Source: Poecilobothrus nobilitatus
Lineage: Eukaryota; Arthropoda; Insecta; Diptera; Dolichopodidae
DNA: 64,000 nt
Direction of reading: 5' to 3'
Assembly: GCA_947095535.1 (NCBI GenBank)
Contig: OX352772.1
Location: 182,212,240-182,276,239, forward strand
The number at the start of each line of letters is the position of its first letter. The first letter of the stretch is position 1. Shown in pieces: positions 30,741-44,185 of the stretch. Below the pieces are notes generated by a model. The model was not told the origin of the DNA and made no database searches. It worked only from the letters and a program-made list of their open reading frames with translations. The translations under genes were made by a program, and so were the position numbers.

Positions 30741-31718
30741 CAGCGGGGCCGAAAAATTGCAATTGCAGTATTTTTGCTGCAATCAAGTACTGCATACTGC
30801 AATCATTAGTTCGATACTGCAATTGCCAATCATTACTAAACATTAAATAAAAAAATTTTTCAATACAAAACAACAAATAAAAAAAAATACTAAAATACAA
30901 TTTATGACATTTTCATATAAATCGACAAAAACCCTACAACCTGGCAACATTATAGTAACTTTGGTATAACAACAAAACGACATACATATATTTTAACTTT
31001 AATTTAAAATAAAAAATTTTTATTTCACAATGATTTTTCGACTTCTTTGTGCTAGGCCTGCTCTAATTGATTAGAGTCGCCTTAACTTTGTACATATTAT
31101 ATTTTGATTTTATTTAAATGTCAATATCCAATGCACAAATAAAAATATTTCATATATACATTTACATTACTACAACTACAACGTCGATACTGCACGTCAA
31201 AGTAAAAAAATTTAAACCGAAAGCTGACAGTAACTGAAAAGTTAAAAATCAAATTTGATTTGGCTTTCAAAGTTTCGATATTTTTATATTTTAATTTGTT
31301 TGAGGTAGGTAAATTGTTATAGGTATATTGCTTTTTAAAAAAAGTTTAAAATAATTTAGACGAAAAAGTAAATAATATGATGGGCAAAATAAACAATAAA
31401 AATAAAATAAATTAGAAGTATTTTAACTTTCAGATATTTAAAACGTTTAAATACAGATAAAAGCAAAATAAATCCAAAACTTTCAACAGCTTCTTTAATT
31501 TTTAAGTTAGAAATTCTTATTTTTTTTTAAATTTAATTTAAATAGTATAATATTTATATTTTAAATACTAAAATATAATTATATACTGTAAAACTGAAAA
31601 GGTATGAATTTGTAGTGTTATTTCTTATTTCTATTTAAAAGTTCAAAATAGTACTGCAAAATACTGCATTTTGTATCAGTTTATACTGCAGTCTTCATCT
31701 GTAAAACGGCAGCACTGG
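30741..31718. mobile_element. hAT-like non-autonomous element next to AP-2 mu
   Basis: The left end reads CAGCGGGGCCGAAAAATTGC and the right end ...GTAAAACGGCAGCACTG; the reverse complement of the latter, CAGTGCTGCCG, matches the left end at about 8 of 11 positions. Both ends are loaded with TACTGCA/TGCAGTA motifs (about five on the left at 30763-30830, four on the right at 31650-31690), like hAT subterminal transposase sites. The interior (~0.9 kb) has no transposase, and it includes CTCTAATTGATTAGAG (31061), a 16-base inverted repeat. I could not identify a clean 8-base target duplication, so the borders are approximate. Confidence 0.5.
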
Positions 31719-31724
31719 GAAGTG

Positions 31725-31783
31725 ACTAGTGTCTCTCTGGTCTGTTAGCTCGTTTCGTTGAGCCTCGTTCATCGCTGAAACTG
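31725..31783 (+). promoter_or_regulatory. Putative AP-2 mu 5' UTR exon and start region
   Basis: A GC-richer stretch, TCTGTTAGCTCGTTTCG then GCTGAAACTG, ends at a strong splice donor CTG|GTAAGT at 31783/31784. The acceptor would be AAAATAG at 32037, ten bases before the AP-2 mu ATG. No TATA box was seen. The exon limits are inferred from the splice signals and the sudden change in composition. Confidence 0.5.
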
Positions 31784-32046
31784 GTAAGTAGAATTTAGAA
31801 ATTGGTAGAATTGGAATTCGATTACAAATTGTTTATGCTTGTCGTCGCTGTGCGCGATTGTTGGAATTTTTTTTTTTAAATAGTCGAAAAATTAAAACAT
31901 TCAATTGAAGTTATCACTTGTTTATTTTAATCAAGATTTTTTAAATTGCATATGAGATTTCAGTAAAAATAAAATATTTTGAAAAAATTATTGTGGAATT
32001 AATTTACCTAATAAATTGGTGGAACTGGTTAAAATAGCAAAATAAA

Positions 32047-33964
<1,918 letters not shown>

Positions 33965-34054
33965 GTAAATTGTTATTGATAATTAATTTGTTTTTTAGTA
34001 AATTACTATTTTAATCTCATATATACAAACAAAACAAAAACAAACAAAATTTTT

Positions 34055-34285
34055 AGGTTCAAAATTATTTTTAACGTATTAAATGATTTTTCTTTTATAT
34101 GCGATTAAATCGTTTAAAGTTTTCATATCATTGGGTAAAACATTAAACACTTTTAAACCATTGGATACTATCTTTTTCTTCGCATTTTCAGTTCTTAAGA
34201 AATTTAATCGAAAATTAAAAATGTTTCTCAGCCTGTAATGATGAAATCTTCAACATAGACAGGCCTATTGCATAAATATCCCGGC
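34055..34285 (-). pseudogene. Non-LTR retrotransposon ORF2 C-terminal fragment
   Basis: The minus strand reads FNFRLNFLRTENAKKKIVSN then GLKVFNVLPNDMKTLNDLI, the 'RxxNxxRLPxxRTxxxxxSxxxxGxxLYNxLPxxIK' pattern ending many CR1/Jockey-like ORF2 proteins. It lies 90 bases into the intron after AP-2 mu exon 6, so it has inserted in or near the end of the host gene. A T-rich tract (34320-34338) lies upstream on the same strand. Confidence 0.7.
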
Positions 34286-35040
34286 AACGTATTATTCTTC
34301 ATTTTAAAAACAAATAAAATTTTATTTTTTTTTTTTTATTGAAAAATTCATAAAAATTTACAATATAACTTACGTAAATACTATTATTACACTTGATCCA
34401 AATCCAATAACATATTTTTTTTTTAAATACCTGTTTTAACACAAAAAAAAAAACAAAAAAAGATAAGAAGTTATGATAATATCAAAATAAAAGCTAGACT
34501 AGTTTGTCTTTTTTAAATAATAAAACAAAAAAAAAACAAAAATTACAAAATTTAAAGTTTATACCTAATATGCATGAAAAGAAATGTGGTTTAGTTGGTT
34601 CTCTGAAAATTAGGTTTAAATAAAATAAAATTTGTTAGTTTATATTAGTAGAAAAACTGAAAATTAAAAATTTCGAAAAAAATTAATTAATTATTAATTA
34701 GTATAAGTACACGATAAAGAAAATAACAAAAAAAACCGTACCGGTTCATGTAGACTGTAAAGTACTGTAAGGTGAATTATACACCAATGATAAACAACTG
34801 AACAAAACAATACTGAATATTATAATTATATATAAGTAATTATACACAGCTATAGTATAGAAATAGAATAAATTTAAAATACATTGATTTTACACGCATT
34901 AAGTATAATCAAAAAACATACATGTTGACCAAAATAAACAAACATTTTTTAGTATGTGTTTTATTTTATTACGAAAAAAAGCAAAAATAATAAAAACTAT
35001 TTTTTTTTTGTAATTATTATAAAATACATGTATGAAAAAA
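34286..35040. other. No gene; AT-rich
   Basis: Homopolymer-rich AT DNA. It was scanned for the missing AP-2 mu terminal exon (coding YLKVFEPKLNYSDHD-like residues), and nothing comparable was found. Confidence 0.5.
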
Positions 35041-35044
35041 TGTG

Positions 35045-35305
35045 TATTCTGATCCTGATAGTAGATTAGATTTAGAAGAGTCACTACAACTCCATAATAA
35101 ATAAAGCTAACTCAACTCTTGGATTTATTATGCTTTGGTCAAAATAGTTTTCTGATCCCTATATTACTAAGCAACTTTTTACTACTTATGTAAGATCTAT
35201 ACTTGAATAAACGACCAAGTAAGATTTCCATATCGTGATATAGATATTTCACGTATTGAATCGGTCCAAAAAAGAAAGATTTCTTCGTTTCTTTGCTTTT
35301 TTTCT
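35045..35305 (+). pseudogene. Non-LTR RT C-terminal fragment
   Basis: Spread over frames, the plus strand reads RLDLEESLQLHNK, NSTLGFIM-like and FSDPYITKQLFTTYVRSILE, then RIESVQKRK. This is the thumb segment 'SDPYxxxxLxxxLVRxxLEYxxxVW..RIExVQKxF' of insect non-LTR RTs. At least three frameshifts and the lack of other domains make it a scrap. Opposite orientation to the 34.1-kb fragment. Confidence 0.7.
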
Positions 35306-36380
35306 TGTTTCTTATTACCATTAACATTATTACTAACATTAATTAGTAGTTACTAACAGTGGTAATGACCAATTAAATATCTCAGTATCATCATTTACTA
35401 ACACACTATACTAATATACTAACATACTAATCCTTGTAAATTATGAGTTTTTTAGTTAATTTGTGATAGTTCACTAAATGAACAACATAACTGATGCTTG
35501 GTTTAAGCAAATGTCTGATACAAAAAAAAAAAAACATTTTTTAATTTTTAGCAAAAATATTCTTTCAAACAAAAAAGAAAAAATAAAAACAAATAGATCT
35601 CTGTTACAATTTACATCAAACTTAAGCAATATTATAACAAAATTTTGTTGGCCTTCAAATATCATATGTGGCCCAAAAATATGCATGTGTTGTGTAGAGT
35701 TATTCTTTTTGAGATGACATCTATAAAATTACATTTTAAAATTATAAGAACAATATTTTGCTTGTGATGCATAGATAGATATGTATCCCTGACTTCAGTT
35801 GATATACTGACTTCAGTAGATAATTGTAGATATACTGTAGTACTACAAAGTATAGCGTTCAAAAAGTTTATATGCACAGATATCTACAAAGTTTTGCATT
35901 CAATATTGTTTGTTATATGCAGATAATGTGTATAAAGTGGGTATTTTATGTATACAAAAATTTGTAGCTGCTTTAGTATACATTTCAAATCATTTTGTTT
36001 GTTATCTGTTTTTGGTGGAGTTATTATGAATTTGGCTGTTTTTAAAAAAAAAACAGTAAAATAGTTTTTGACAATTTTAAGCAAATGTTTACACTTCAAA
36101 AACTATATGCTATGTAAATAAATACATTGTATATTTGTGGTTTATATCTACATTGTAGTAAAACTAGTAATACTGTAGTAATACGGCAAATATATGTAAC
36201 TCTGAAGTCAGCCTATATAAATGCATGTATGTTAAAATCTATTTTTAGAGAAAAAAAATATCAGTTCGAAGAAAATGAATTATGAACAGAATGAATGAAT
36301 GAAAAAATAATTTTTTTTGTTTTGTTTTTCTTATGATTATCACCGCCCGTAACTATCATAGTTTGAAATAAAAAATATAT
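35306..36380. other. No gene; AT-rich
   Basis: No frame of note. GACTTCAGTTGATATA / GACTTCAGTAGATAAT at ~35790-35825 is a short duplication. Nothing else is supported. Confidence 0.45.
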
Positions 36381-36384
36381 TTCC

Positions 36385-37470
36385 AATGCGACTTCTTTAT
36401 GTGTGTGAACATAATGTATAAAGATGATAAATGCTCAAAATATAAAAATATGGTGAAAAATGGCAAGCTACATTGGTATTTTGAAGAGACGTATGGGAAA
36501 TAGCATCATTCAGCATGTGTGAATATAAAACCGGAAAAACAAAAAAAGATGGATGACGCGAAGACATTTTTTACTTGGTTGTGCCCTGAATGTAAAAAAA
36601 TGTTATTAAACATACCTCATAACTTAATTAATATCAACTTAAGGAAAATAGCAGAAAAAGTAGATAGCTTCTTTTCGAAAATGGATAAACATACCCGTAC
36701 ATAGCAGTACAAAGGTAGAAAAAACAAAATACTCCTAGTATCTACATCAAGACCAACAATTTTAAAGAAGATGCTCAAGTTTCCTTCGATAAAGTCAAAA
36801 GTAATATAAACCCATCGAAATTAAAAATTGGTATCCAAGGTATTTCCACAACTGAAAATGGTGGAGTACTAATAAAAATTGACAAGGAGGAACATAATGC
36901 TAAACTCAAATCTGAATTATCAAATAAGCTGGGATCTGAGTACATCATTTCTGATACAACAATGCTTAAACTGAAAATTAGAACTTCACAAGTGAAGGAA
37001 GATTACAAGAAGGATGACCAACATAAGGGAGCCTTAATAGCGCAAAATACGAATATTAATGAACAGGATCTGTTTAAAATCATTAAAAAAAGAGTCTGGG
37101 AAAATGACTTCAGTTATATTATTGAATGTTAGCCGGCAAGTTTTGAAAAGGTGGTTAACAAGCATATTAATATAGGCTGGAGAACACACTCCGTGGTCGA
37201 GCACCTTTATGCACCTAAGTGTGTAAATTGCCAGGATTTTGGGCACTACAACGAGTTTAATGCAACAAGGAGTTAAGTTGCTGTAAATGCAGTGTTAAAC
37301 ATGAAACACCGAGATGCAAAAGTGAATCGCTTCATTGCAGTAATTGTAATTCGAGTATATAAAACGGAAATAGTCACGGAGCTATTAACAAATCTTGTCC
37401 AGTATATTTGAAGCAAATAGAAATAGTTAGATCTAAAATTCTGTACAACCAGATCTAATTTATTTTTTGG
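36385..37470 (+). pseudogene. Non-LTR ORF1 with PHD-like finger and zinc knuckles
   Basis: Upstream ORF of the element whose ORF2 starts at 37519. A PHD-like finger is visible at 36385-36600: CVNIMYKDDKCSKYKN, HWYF and SACVNI, then TWLCPECKK, with one stop inside. The middle has SKLKIGIQGISTTENGGVLI, KIDKEEHNAKLKSEL and SEYIISDTTMLKLKIRT, the RRM-like ORF1 core. The end has KCVNCQDFGHYNEF, CKCSVKHETPRCKSESLH and CSNC, three zinc-knuckle-type Cys/His groups, split by a frameshift near 37275. The protein would bind the element's RNA. Stops and shifts make it non-functional. Confidence 0.7.
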
Positions 37471-37518
37471 GAACATTTTAATATATTATCATGGCCAAAT
37501 CTGAGTCAAATTTAAGGA

Positions 37519-40500
37519 TTGCTTTTTAAGAAATTAATTAACCTAAGAACCATTAGAAATAAAATGAACCAGCTAGCAATATTTTTCGAAATAAATAAGA
37601 ATATCTCCATATTAGTCGGCAACGAAACTTGGCTATACAAGAATCAAGAAAAATATATGATTGATGGCTTTCAAGCAACGTTTAATAGTCGGAATGAAAA
37701 TGTGGGTGGAGGTACAGTTATATACATTAAGAATGGGCTGCACAATGAGCTATTAGAAAGAAATTATACATACAATGCCAGTGTTAATCCAGATAACGAA
37801 TTTGTCGCCGAAGTTGATAATCGCACCTACAGAACTGTTAACGATTGTGTCATTGATTTCACTATGTACCTCGAACAATGTGTCTAAAAGTATAAGAATC
37901 CTCTAAAGGTTCTTTCAAATTGAGTTTTCAAAAGTAGGCGGCTGTGTAACACACTTCAAACATTGAACGCACCCATATTATATGTCATTTTCACAGTTGA
38001 AGGTTTGTCATTTATAAAAATGGAGTCGTATACATTACAACAACGTGTTCAAATTATTGAATTATTTTATGAAAATGGTCGTTCTGTATGAAATGTATTT
38101 CGCAAATTACGCGATGTTTATGGTCGACATAATCGTCCAACTGAGCAACAAATTAATAATATTGTGCGGAAATTTCAAGATACTGGTGCAGTACAAGACA
38201 GACAAAGACAGTATGCTCGCGCTGGTCTTTCGCAATAAAATATTGGTGCTCTTAGTGCTAGTGTTACAGCTGACCCCATGTCAATTTTCTGACGCTCACA
38301 ACAATTTTGACTTTCTGAGTCAACTGTATGGCGTATTATGCACAAAGATTTAGCGTCGAAGGCCTACAAAGTTCAATTGACACAAGAATTGTTGCTACAA
38401 GATCATTCCATGCGTAGGGGCTTTGCCATGGATACTGGAACAAAACAACGATTTTTCAAAAAAAATCATCTTTTCGGACGAAGAACATTTGAGATCGGTG
38501 GCTAAGTTAATAAACAAAACTGCCGTATTTGGGAAGAGGAAAACACTCGCGTGATCCAAGAGAAGCCAACGCATCCACAAAGACTGTTTGGTGTTCATTG
38601 TGGTGTGATTGGTCTGTATTTTTTCGAAAATGATGGTAGAAAAGCCATAACCGTTAACGATACCAGATATCGCGATATGATCACAACTTTTTTATGGCCA
38701 AAACTGTAAAATATTGACACCGAGGATATGTAGTTTCAACAAGATCTGATTACGTGTCATACAGGCAGAGAAACACCAAGCATAATGGTGTTTACCAAGT
38801 TTCTAGATCGTTTTATTTCCAGATTCGGTGACGTGAATGGGCCTTCAAGATCGTACGATTTGGCATCGTTAGACTTCTTTCTCTCGGGCTATGTGAAAGG
38901 AAAGGTCTACAAGGATAATCTTCGAAACGTTGAAGTATTGAAAGCAAAAATTATTCGAGTTATTGGTGAGATAGAGCCGCAACTATGCCACAATGTGACC
39001 GAAAATTTTGATAAATGAATCGGGTACTTTAGAGACGCAAGATGTGGTCACATGGGAGATATCATGTTTAGAGTATAAATGGCAAACATTGTACTTAAAA
39101 AAAATAAAAACTTTTCCAGATTCAATTCAAATTCTATGTCTTTTAATTATTTACTTTTGAAAACTCCCATACGGTGCTACAAGAATAGCGTAAGTAGCTC
39201 TGCAGCATGGTTTATGAATGACGTTAATATACAATATGCGACGAAAGTGTCGGGTAATTCAGCCAGTATTATTGACCATGTAATCACCAATATAAGTCCT
39301 ACAAAGCAAACGGTAAGTATGGAACTTCAAGGTAAACCGGCGTTCTATCATAAAATAATAATAGTCGCGATTAACAGGATCAAAAATAACCTACTGCCAA
39401 TATGTATCACATCGATTAAAAGCATTGATTACAAAAAAATTAAAGAACAAGTAAGCACGACCATTAGCAAAGAAACGAATATCGAGGTAGAAAAGTTAAT
39501 AAAAATTATTTAGGATGCCAAATTAAGAGCTACTCGTATTAAAAAAATAAAAACTAGGTGTAATACTTTGATCAACACTGAAATTCTTGATGCTATAAAA
39601 CAGAGATAAATGGTACAAAAAAGCAATATCTAGACCAATCGATACAAATGCGAGCATGATGCACAAAAGGATAAAAACTAAAACAACATCAATGGTTAGA
39701 ACAGCTAAACAAAATTTCTTTAATTTAGTAAAGCAGACAACAATTCACGGAAAATATAGGACGTTCTTAACAGTCAGGTGTTGGGGAAAACAAAAGAGTA
39801 CAATAAGTTCTGTAGTGGTTGACTCAGTCGAATATAGATCGATAAACAACGTTACTAATCACAATATACTCTTTCAATTTCCGGCCACCACTCAAGAAGT
39901 CAACGACATTATTGCTGGGCTAAAAACATACTCGGCTCCAGGGTAGGATGGTATAACTACCAATGATGTAACTTACCTGAATGAATTTTCACTGAATTCA
40001 CTCACGAACGAGATTAATAATATGCTGTTATAGGAGTATTTCCAGATTGCCTCAAACATACCATTATATTTCCAGCCAAAAGATTAGTGCAAGAAAACGA
40101 TGTCTAATTTTCGGTCTATATCGGTGCTAAGTACAGTGGCAAAAATTTTCGAATAAATTATCAATAGCAGAATTGTTGCATTTATCAATAGCACTTGAGG
40201 ATTTGACCAAGTACAATTTGAGTTCCAAAACTCGTCAAACACTGACGCGGTGCTAGCGGAGTTGGTCAACTATATAAATGATAGCTTAGATAAAAACTAT
40301 TATATGGCAACTGTGCTTGTAGATATGAGAAAAGCTTTTGACACTGTCAATTATAATATTTTGCTGGGCTGAGAATGGGCTGATGGAAATAGGCTAACTA
40401 TCAATGAGCAAAAGACAAAACTTCTCATTTTTTCAAAAATAAGCCGTTCATTAAACCAAAAATTAAACTAAACAACGTCACTCAAAATTAAGTTAAACAA

Positions 40501-40925
40501 CGTCACGTCACAGGTATCTTCTGCCAAACATCTTGCGATAATAGTGTATCAGGACTTGCAATGGACAAAACTTATTGATCAATTACATTCAAAAATTATA
40601 TAATATAATAAATAATAGCGCTATAACATAATAAATTGATCTGGTTGTGCTGATTACTTAATTGATAAATCGCAGCGTATTTTAACAAAAGCAGCTAAAA
40701 GCTTCTTCAGGTATGACCGGGATTATAATGTAGCTCAAATGTTTGATGAAATCAACATCATGCAAATTGAAGAAATTATAATACTCGAGAAGCTTATGTT
40801 CATCGACAAAATTAAAAACAACAAAACAAAAAATAACATAAGCCTAATTACTAGGGCAGCTATATCCAATCGCGCCACAAAGAACAGCACTCAACTTAAC
40901 ATCCCTATGAGCAAAACGTAGAAAC
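37519..40925 (+). pseudogene. Non-LTR ORF2 (endonuclease and RT), interrupted by mariner
   Basis: The endonuclease N-terminus NLRTIRNKMNQLAIFFEI then SILVGNETWL (the catalytic E) runs to 37887. A mariner follows. The endonuclease resumes at 39079 with NIQYATKVSGNSASIIDHVI then FYHKIIIVAI, where the usual SDH box has become YHK. The RT begins GLKTYSAPG, stop, DGITTNDV, then MSNFRSISVLSTVAKIFE, STDAVLAELVNYINDSL-like pieces and motif A ATVLVDMRKAFDTVNYNILL (~40310). A deletion removes the PQG and YADD region, since RLTINEQKTKLLIFS follows directly (~40390). The tail includes SGCADYLIDKSQRILTKAAK (~40640). Three or more stops. Only the part after ~37.69 kb is present again at 50.87-54.10 kb. Confidence 0.8.
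37890..39078 (+). pseudogene. Mariner transposase pseudogene, DD41D (rosa)-like
   Basis: Inserted in the ORF2 endonuclease. The ATG at 38020 reads MESYTLQQRVQIIELFYENG, then TEQQINNIVRKFQDTGAVQD and STVWRIMHKDLASKAYKVQL (the helix-turn-helix DNA-binding half). The catalytic half has KKIIFSDEEHFR with the first D (spanning a shift at ~38470), RDMITTFLWPKL, FQQDLITCHTGRETPS with the second D, and SRFGDVNGPSRSYDLASLDF with the third D. By eye ~41-42 residues separate the second and third D, which suggests the DD41D group, not classical DD34D. Several stops and frameshifts inactivate it. Terminal repeats were not matched. The same inactivating changes occur in the second copy at 51.2 kb. Confidence 0.82.
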
Positions 40926-41345
40926 ATAAGAAGATTCCTGCTAATTTATTCCTGCTAATCTAATTCCTGCCGCTCTTAAAATTTTTAATACGTTGCCGCA
41001 AAGTTTCAAAACGTGTTCAAGCTGTACTTCATTCAGGAAACAAGCTATAAAATATATAAAATCGCACAAATCTACGCTTGGTCATCTATAACAATTTTAA
41101 AAACTTAACAAAAAATTAAGATCAATTAATAAACAAATGTAGTATCCTGAAAGAATTCGCACAAGTTGTAGTATTCAGCGACTGAAACACATCTAAAAAG
41201 AAGAAAAAAGAAATATGTAAGGAAGAAAGACAATCATTGATAACTAAACCTCAATACCTGAGGACAACTGTGAAGGAGGTGACTAATTATTGTTGGTTCA
41301 CATTTTGTCGTTTGTTTATATCTTCCAATAATATGTATTAGTTAT
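40926..41345 (+). other. 3' region of the plus-strand non-LTR element
   Basis: Decayed C-terminal coding remnants (PLLKFLIRCRKVSKRVQAVL-like in shifting frames) lead to AATAAATAAATTAAATTAATG at ~41348, a probable 3' end, where the minus-strand non-LTR element begins. The two are tail to tail. Confidence 0.4.
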
Positions 41346-41349
41346 TAAT

Positions 41350-42275
41350 AAATAAATTAAATTAATGAAAAATCATAGTGGACAAGATAGCGTTTATTGG
41401 AAAATTTTGAGCAGTTTGTTTGATTTTAAATTTTGAATTGTTCCGATTACGTGTATTGTAGTTATGAGTCTCAGAAACTTTGGATAAGATTAAGCCAGAT
41501 TTAATTATTTTATGAATTAGTTTATAACATAACACACACATCTCAAAAATCTTAAGTATATTCAATGGAAGAATCTTTACATTATAAAAAGTTGACTTGA
41601 ACGAGTCATCATAGGTAGATTGTTTACAAATTTTACTACTTTCTTTTGCAAAACCTAAAGTTCACGCAGTCTATATGCTGATGCAGACGGCCAAATCGAT
41701 TTTAAATAGACCAATCTTGAGTGAATATGTGCAAAGTATATATGTAATGGATAGTAATTGCTTTGATGAATTTTTTCGTATCCTATTTAGCGCTGCAACA
41801 TAAGGTATAATTTCGTTTTTTAAGTAATTAATATGATCTTCCCATTTCAAAGTTTTATCTATATGGGGTCCAAGATATTTAATTCTATAATTTCATTATT
41901 TAAAATTAGTTGGTATGTATCAGGAATATTTTTTTTTAAATATACATTTTGTTTTAGACTTATTAATTTTAAGTTTACAAGAGTCAAAATATTTATCAAG
42001 TGAAATTAAGTCGAATTCCATATTACTAAACATACTTTCCATCGATACTTCACTAAAATCTAATAGAGCATCATTCCCATACATAGTTAAGGTACTATTT
42101 AGGGGAACATTAAAACATCATTGATGTAGATGACGAACAATAGTGCTCCAAGAATTGACCCCTACCGGACACCTTTATGTACTAGGCGATGAGTGCTTTT
42201 ATACGACCCTATTTGAACATATTGAATTCTATTAGATAAATAACTGCTAATTAGCTTTATGTACGTGTACGGGAA
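41350..42275 (-). pseudogene. Non-LTR RT, C-terminal half (minus strand)
   Basis: The minus strand from ~42275: PYTYIKLISSYLSNRIQYVQ, then HKGVR-stop-GSILGALLF (the PQG box as GVRxGSILG), then the catalytic-box remnant LTMYGNDALLDFSEVSMESM (YADD changed to YGND). NILKIFEMCVLCYKLIHKII and ETHNYNTRNRNNSKFKI (~41450) form the C-terminal part. Its N-terminal half lies at 44185-44830; a MULE transposon splits the two. The CR1/Jockey-type arrangement is clear but the clade is not. Many frameshifts. Confidence 0.78.
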
Positions 42276-44185
42276 TACCTCGAAATCCCGAAAATTTTAA
42301 AAATCCCGGAAATATTTTTTTTGCTAATAAACAAATCCCGGAAATGAAACAAAAGTTTATTAAAACAAAAAATTTATTAATTGAAAGATAAGTAAAACAA
42401 ATAAAAAATAGCTTAAATTCATGTTAGAATGCCTTAAAAAATATTTATATACTAAATTATAAAATAGAGAGTAATCATCATTAACGTATTACATCGAATT
42501 ACGGTGATAAATTTATTGCAATTTCTTTTAAAAAGTCAATTTCGTTGGAACTTCCAATATTTCGGAAAACTCGCTGAAGTCTTTCGTATTTTTGTACTTG
42601 TTTCTCGGTTTGTTTTTTAATTATTTGCCCGGATTTTAATTTTTCAATGGTACTTCATGATATCGTTAATTCTTTTTTTAAATTGTCTATAATTTTATAT
42701 ACACCTGCATGCTTTTTATTTACTACTACTTTTAAACGTCAATGCCACGCTTCCACTGAATTTTGGATTCGGGGAAAATTTTCATTCATATCCATTATAA
42801 ACTGACCAAAACTGTGGTGAATATTTAGCTGTGTTTTTGGATATATAATTTTTATTTAAACATTTGGCAATTTTTTGTCTAATCTCTATCTCTAAATTTG
42901 TGTTTAAAATTTAGAAATAATTTGCAATTTTTTTGGGCTGGGCAAAAGGTCAAACTTTTGATCATTCTTATTTCAACGGTACAATTTCAAAAGTTCAATT
43001 CATTAGCCAGCAATTGGTTTCGGACAAAAGTTTTAAGCTTGTTCTTGTTCCAAGTATTATATTTAATTCACCATTAAAATATGTCTCTTTTAAAACAAAT
43101 AGTTCAGTTCCAAAAATTTCATTTCATTACATATTTTTATTTCCTGTATCGTATGGGGTTCTTTTATTGTATTTTTCCGAACTCTATATATTCTGTCTTT
43201 TTGAGCAGATTTATTTGGTAAATATACTCTATATTCAGATCTAGTTTCAAATGTTGTATTCCTAATTAATTGAGAATTATTAGAGCTTTTGTCTATTATT
43301 TTGTCATAAGGTAATGGAGTATGGGAATGTTGATTTGTAGTTTTCATTATTATGTGAGTGTTATTTTCTGTTTTCTCAGTTACTACTTTATTTTTACAAA
43401 AATGGCTCTTTCTTTTTGAGCAACACCAATTATAAGTACTAATTGTTTTTTTTTTCTAAGTGATAAATAAAACCGTCAACTACCAATTTTTCTTTGCCTT
43501 TATTAGATTTTATAATTTCGATATTCATTGTAAATTTTGATCTGAACCTACATATGTTAATATAGTATGTATGTATTTAATTTATTAATGCCAAAAAATA
43601 TTTAAAAATAATTACTTACAAATTTGTAATTTTATGTACTCTTAATTTTATTTAGATCACTACTGCTAACGCATTTTTCTTATACATAATCTAAATGCAT
43701 TTTTTTATACATAGGTACATACTTAATTATAATTTCGGGGAAAACCTATTTTTATTTTTAGCAAACAATAAAAATGTGGTTGCCGCATTTAATTGCTACA
43801 ATACAATTAAGTTATTTTATTTGCTTTAAGACGATTTGCTTTTTTGCTTAAATATGTATATTATGTATGTTTTAAGTTATTTGTTGTTCAAATATTTTGT
43901 AAATAAATTTAACAGACTGGAACTTTGGAGTTGGTTACAAAATCAAGATTGTTCGCTTTTTCTAAAATATAAATGCATATGATTTAAGAAAAATTTTAGA
44001 GCTTCAATTATTTGAGGATAATTTTTTCTTTGTTGTTTTAAGGTTCAGAAATTCAAAACTATTATTCTTCAAACATTTTTATTAGGTATTATGTATTTTA
44101 AGTATTCCCGGAGTAGTAAGTAAAAGTAAGAAATAAGAGTGGCAGCCACCGTGACCGGGATTTCATTCCGGGATTTCGACCCCAA
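42275..44185 (-). mobile_element. MULE-type DNA transposon with FLYWCH finger
   Basis: About 1.9 kb nested inside the non-LTR RT gene. The minus-strand product begins at ~43530: MNIEIIKSNKGKEKLVVDGF then STYNWCCSKRKSHFCKN, THIIMKTTNQHSH, a FLYWCH zinc finger (W-x-C...C...H-x-H). After LPNKSAQKDRIYRVRKN the transposase core starts with LKLLSETNCWLMN, stop, TFEIVPLK, the family's 'WxxDGTF..P' box with D and G replaced. The C-terminal region has QNSVEAWH (~42745) as in MULE transposases. The ends share TCGAAATCCCG: ACCTCGAAATCCCGAAAA at ~42275 and, inverted, GGTCGAAATCCCGGAATG at ~44165. Stops inactivate it. Confidence 0.75.

Noticed and set aside
34052..34070. Acceptor-like TTTTTAG|GTTC that could begin the last AP-2 mu exon
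   Set aside because: It reads VQNYF and then a stop, unlike the conserved VRYLKVFEP end, and overlaps a minus-strand non-LTR fragment.
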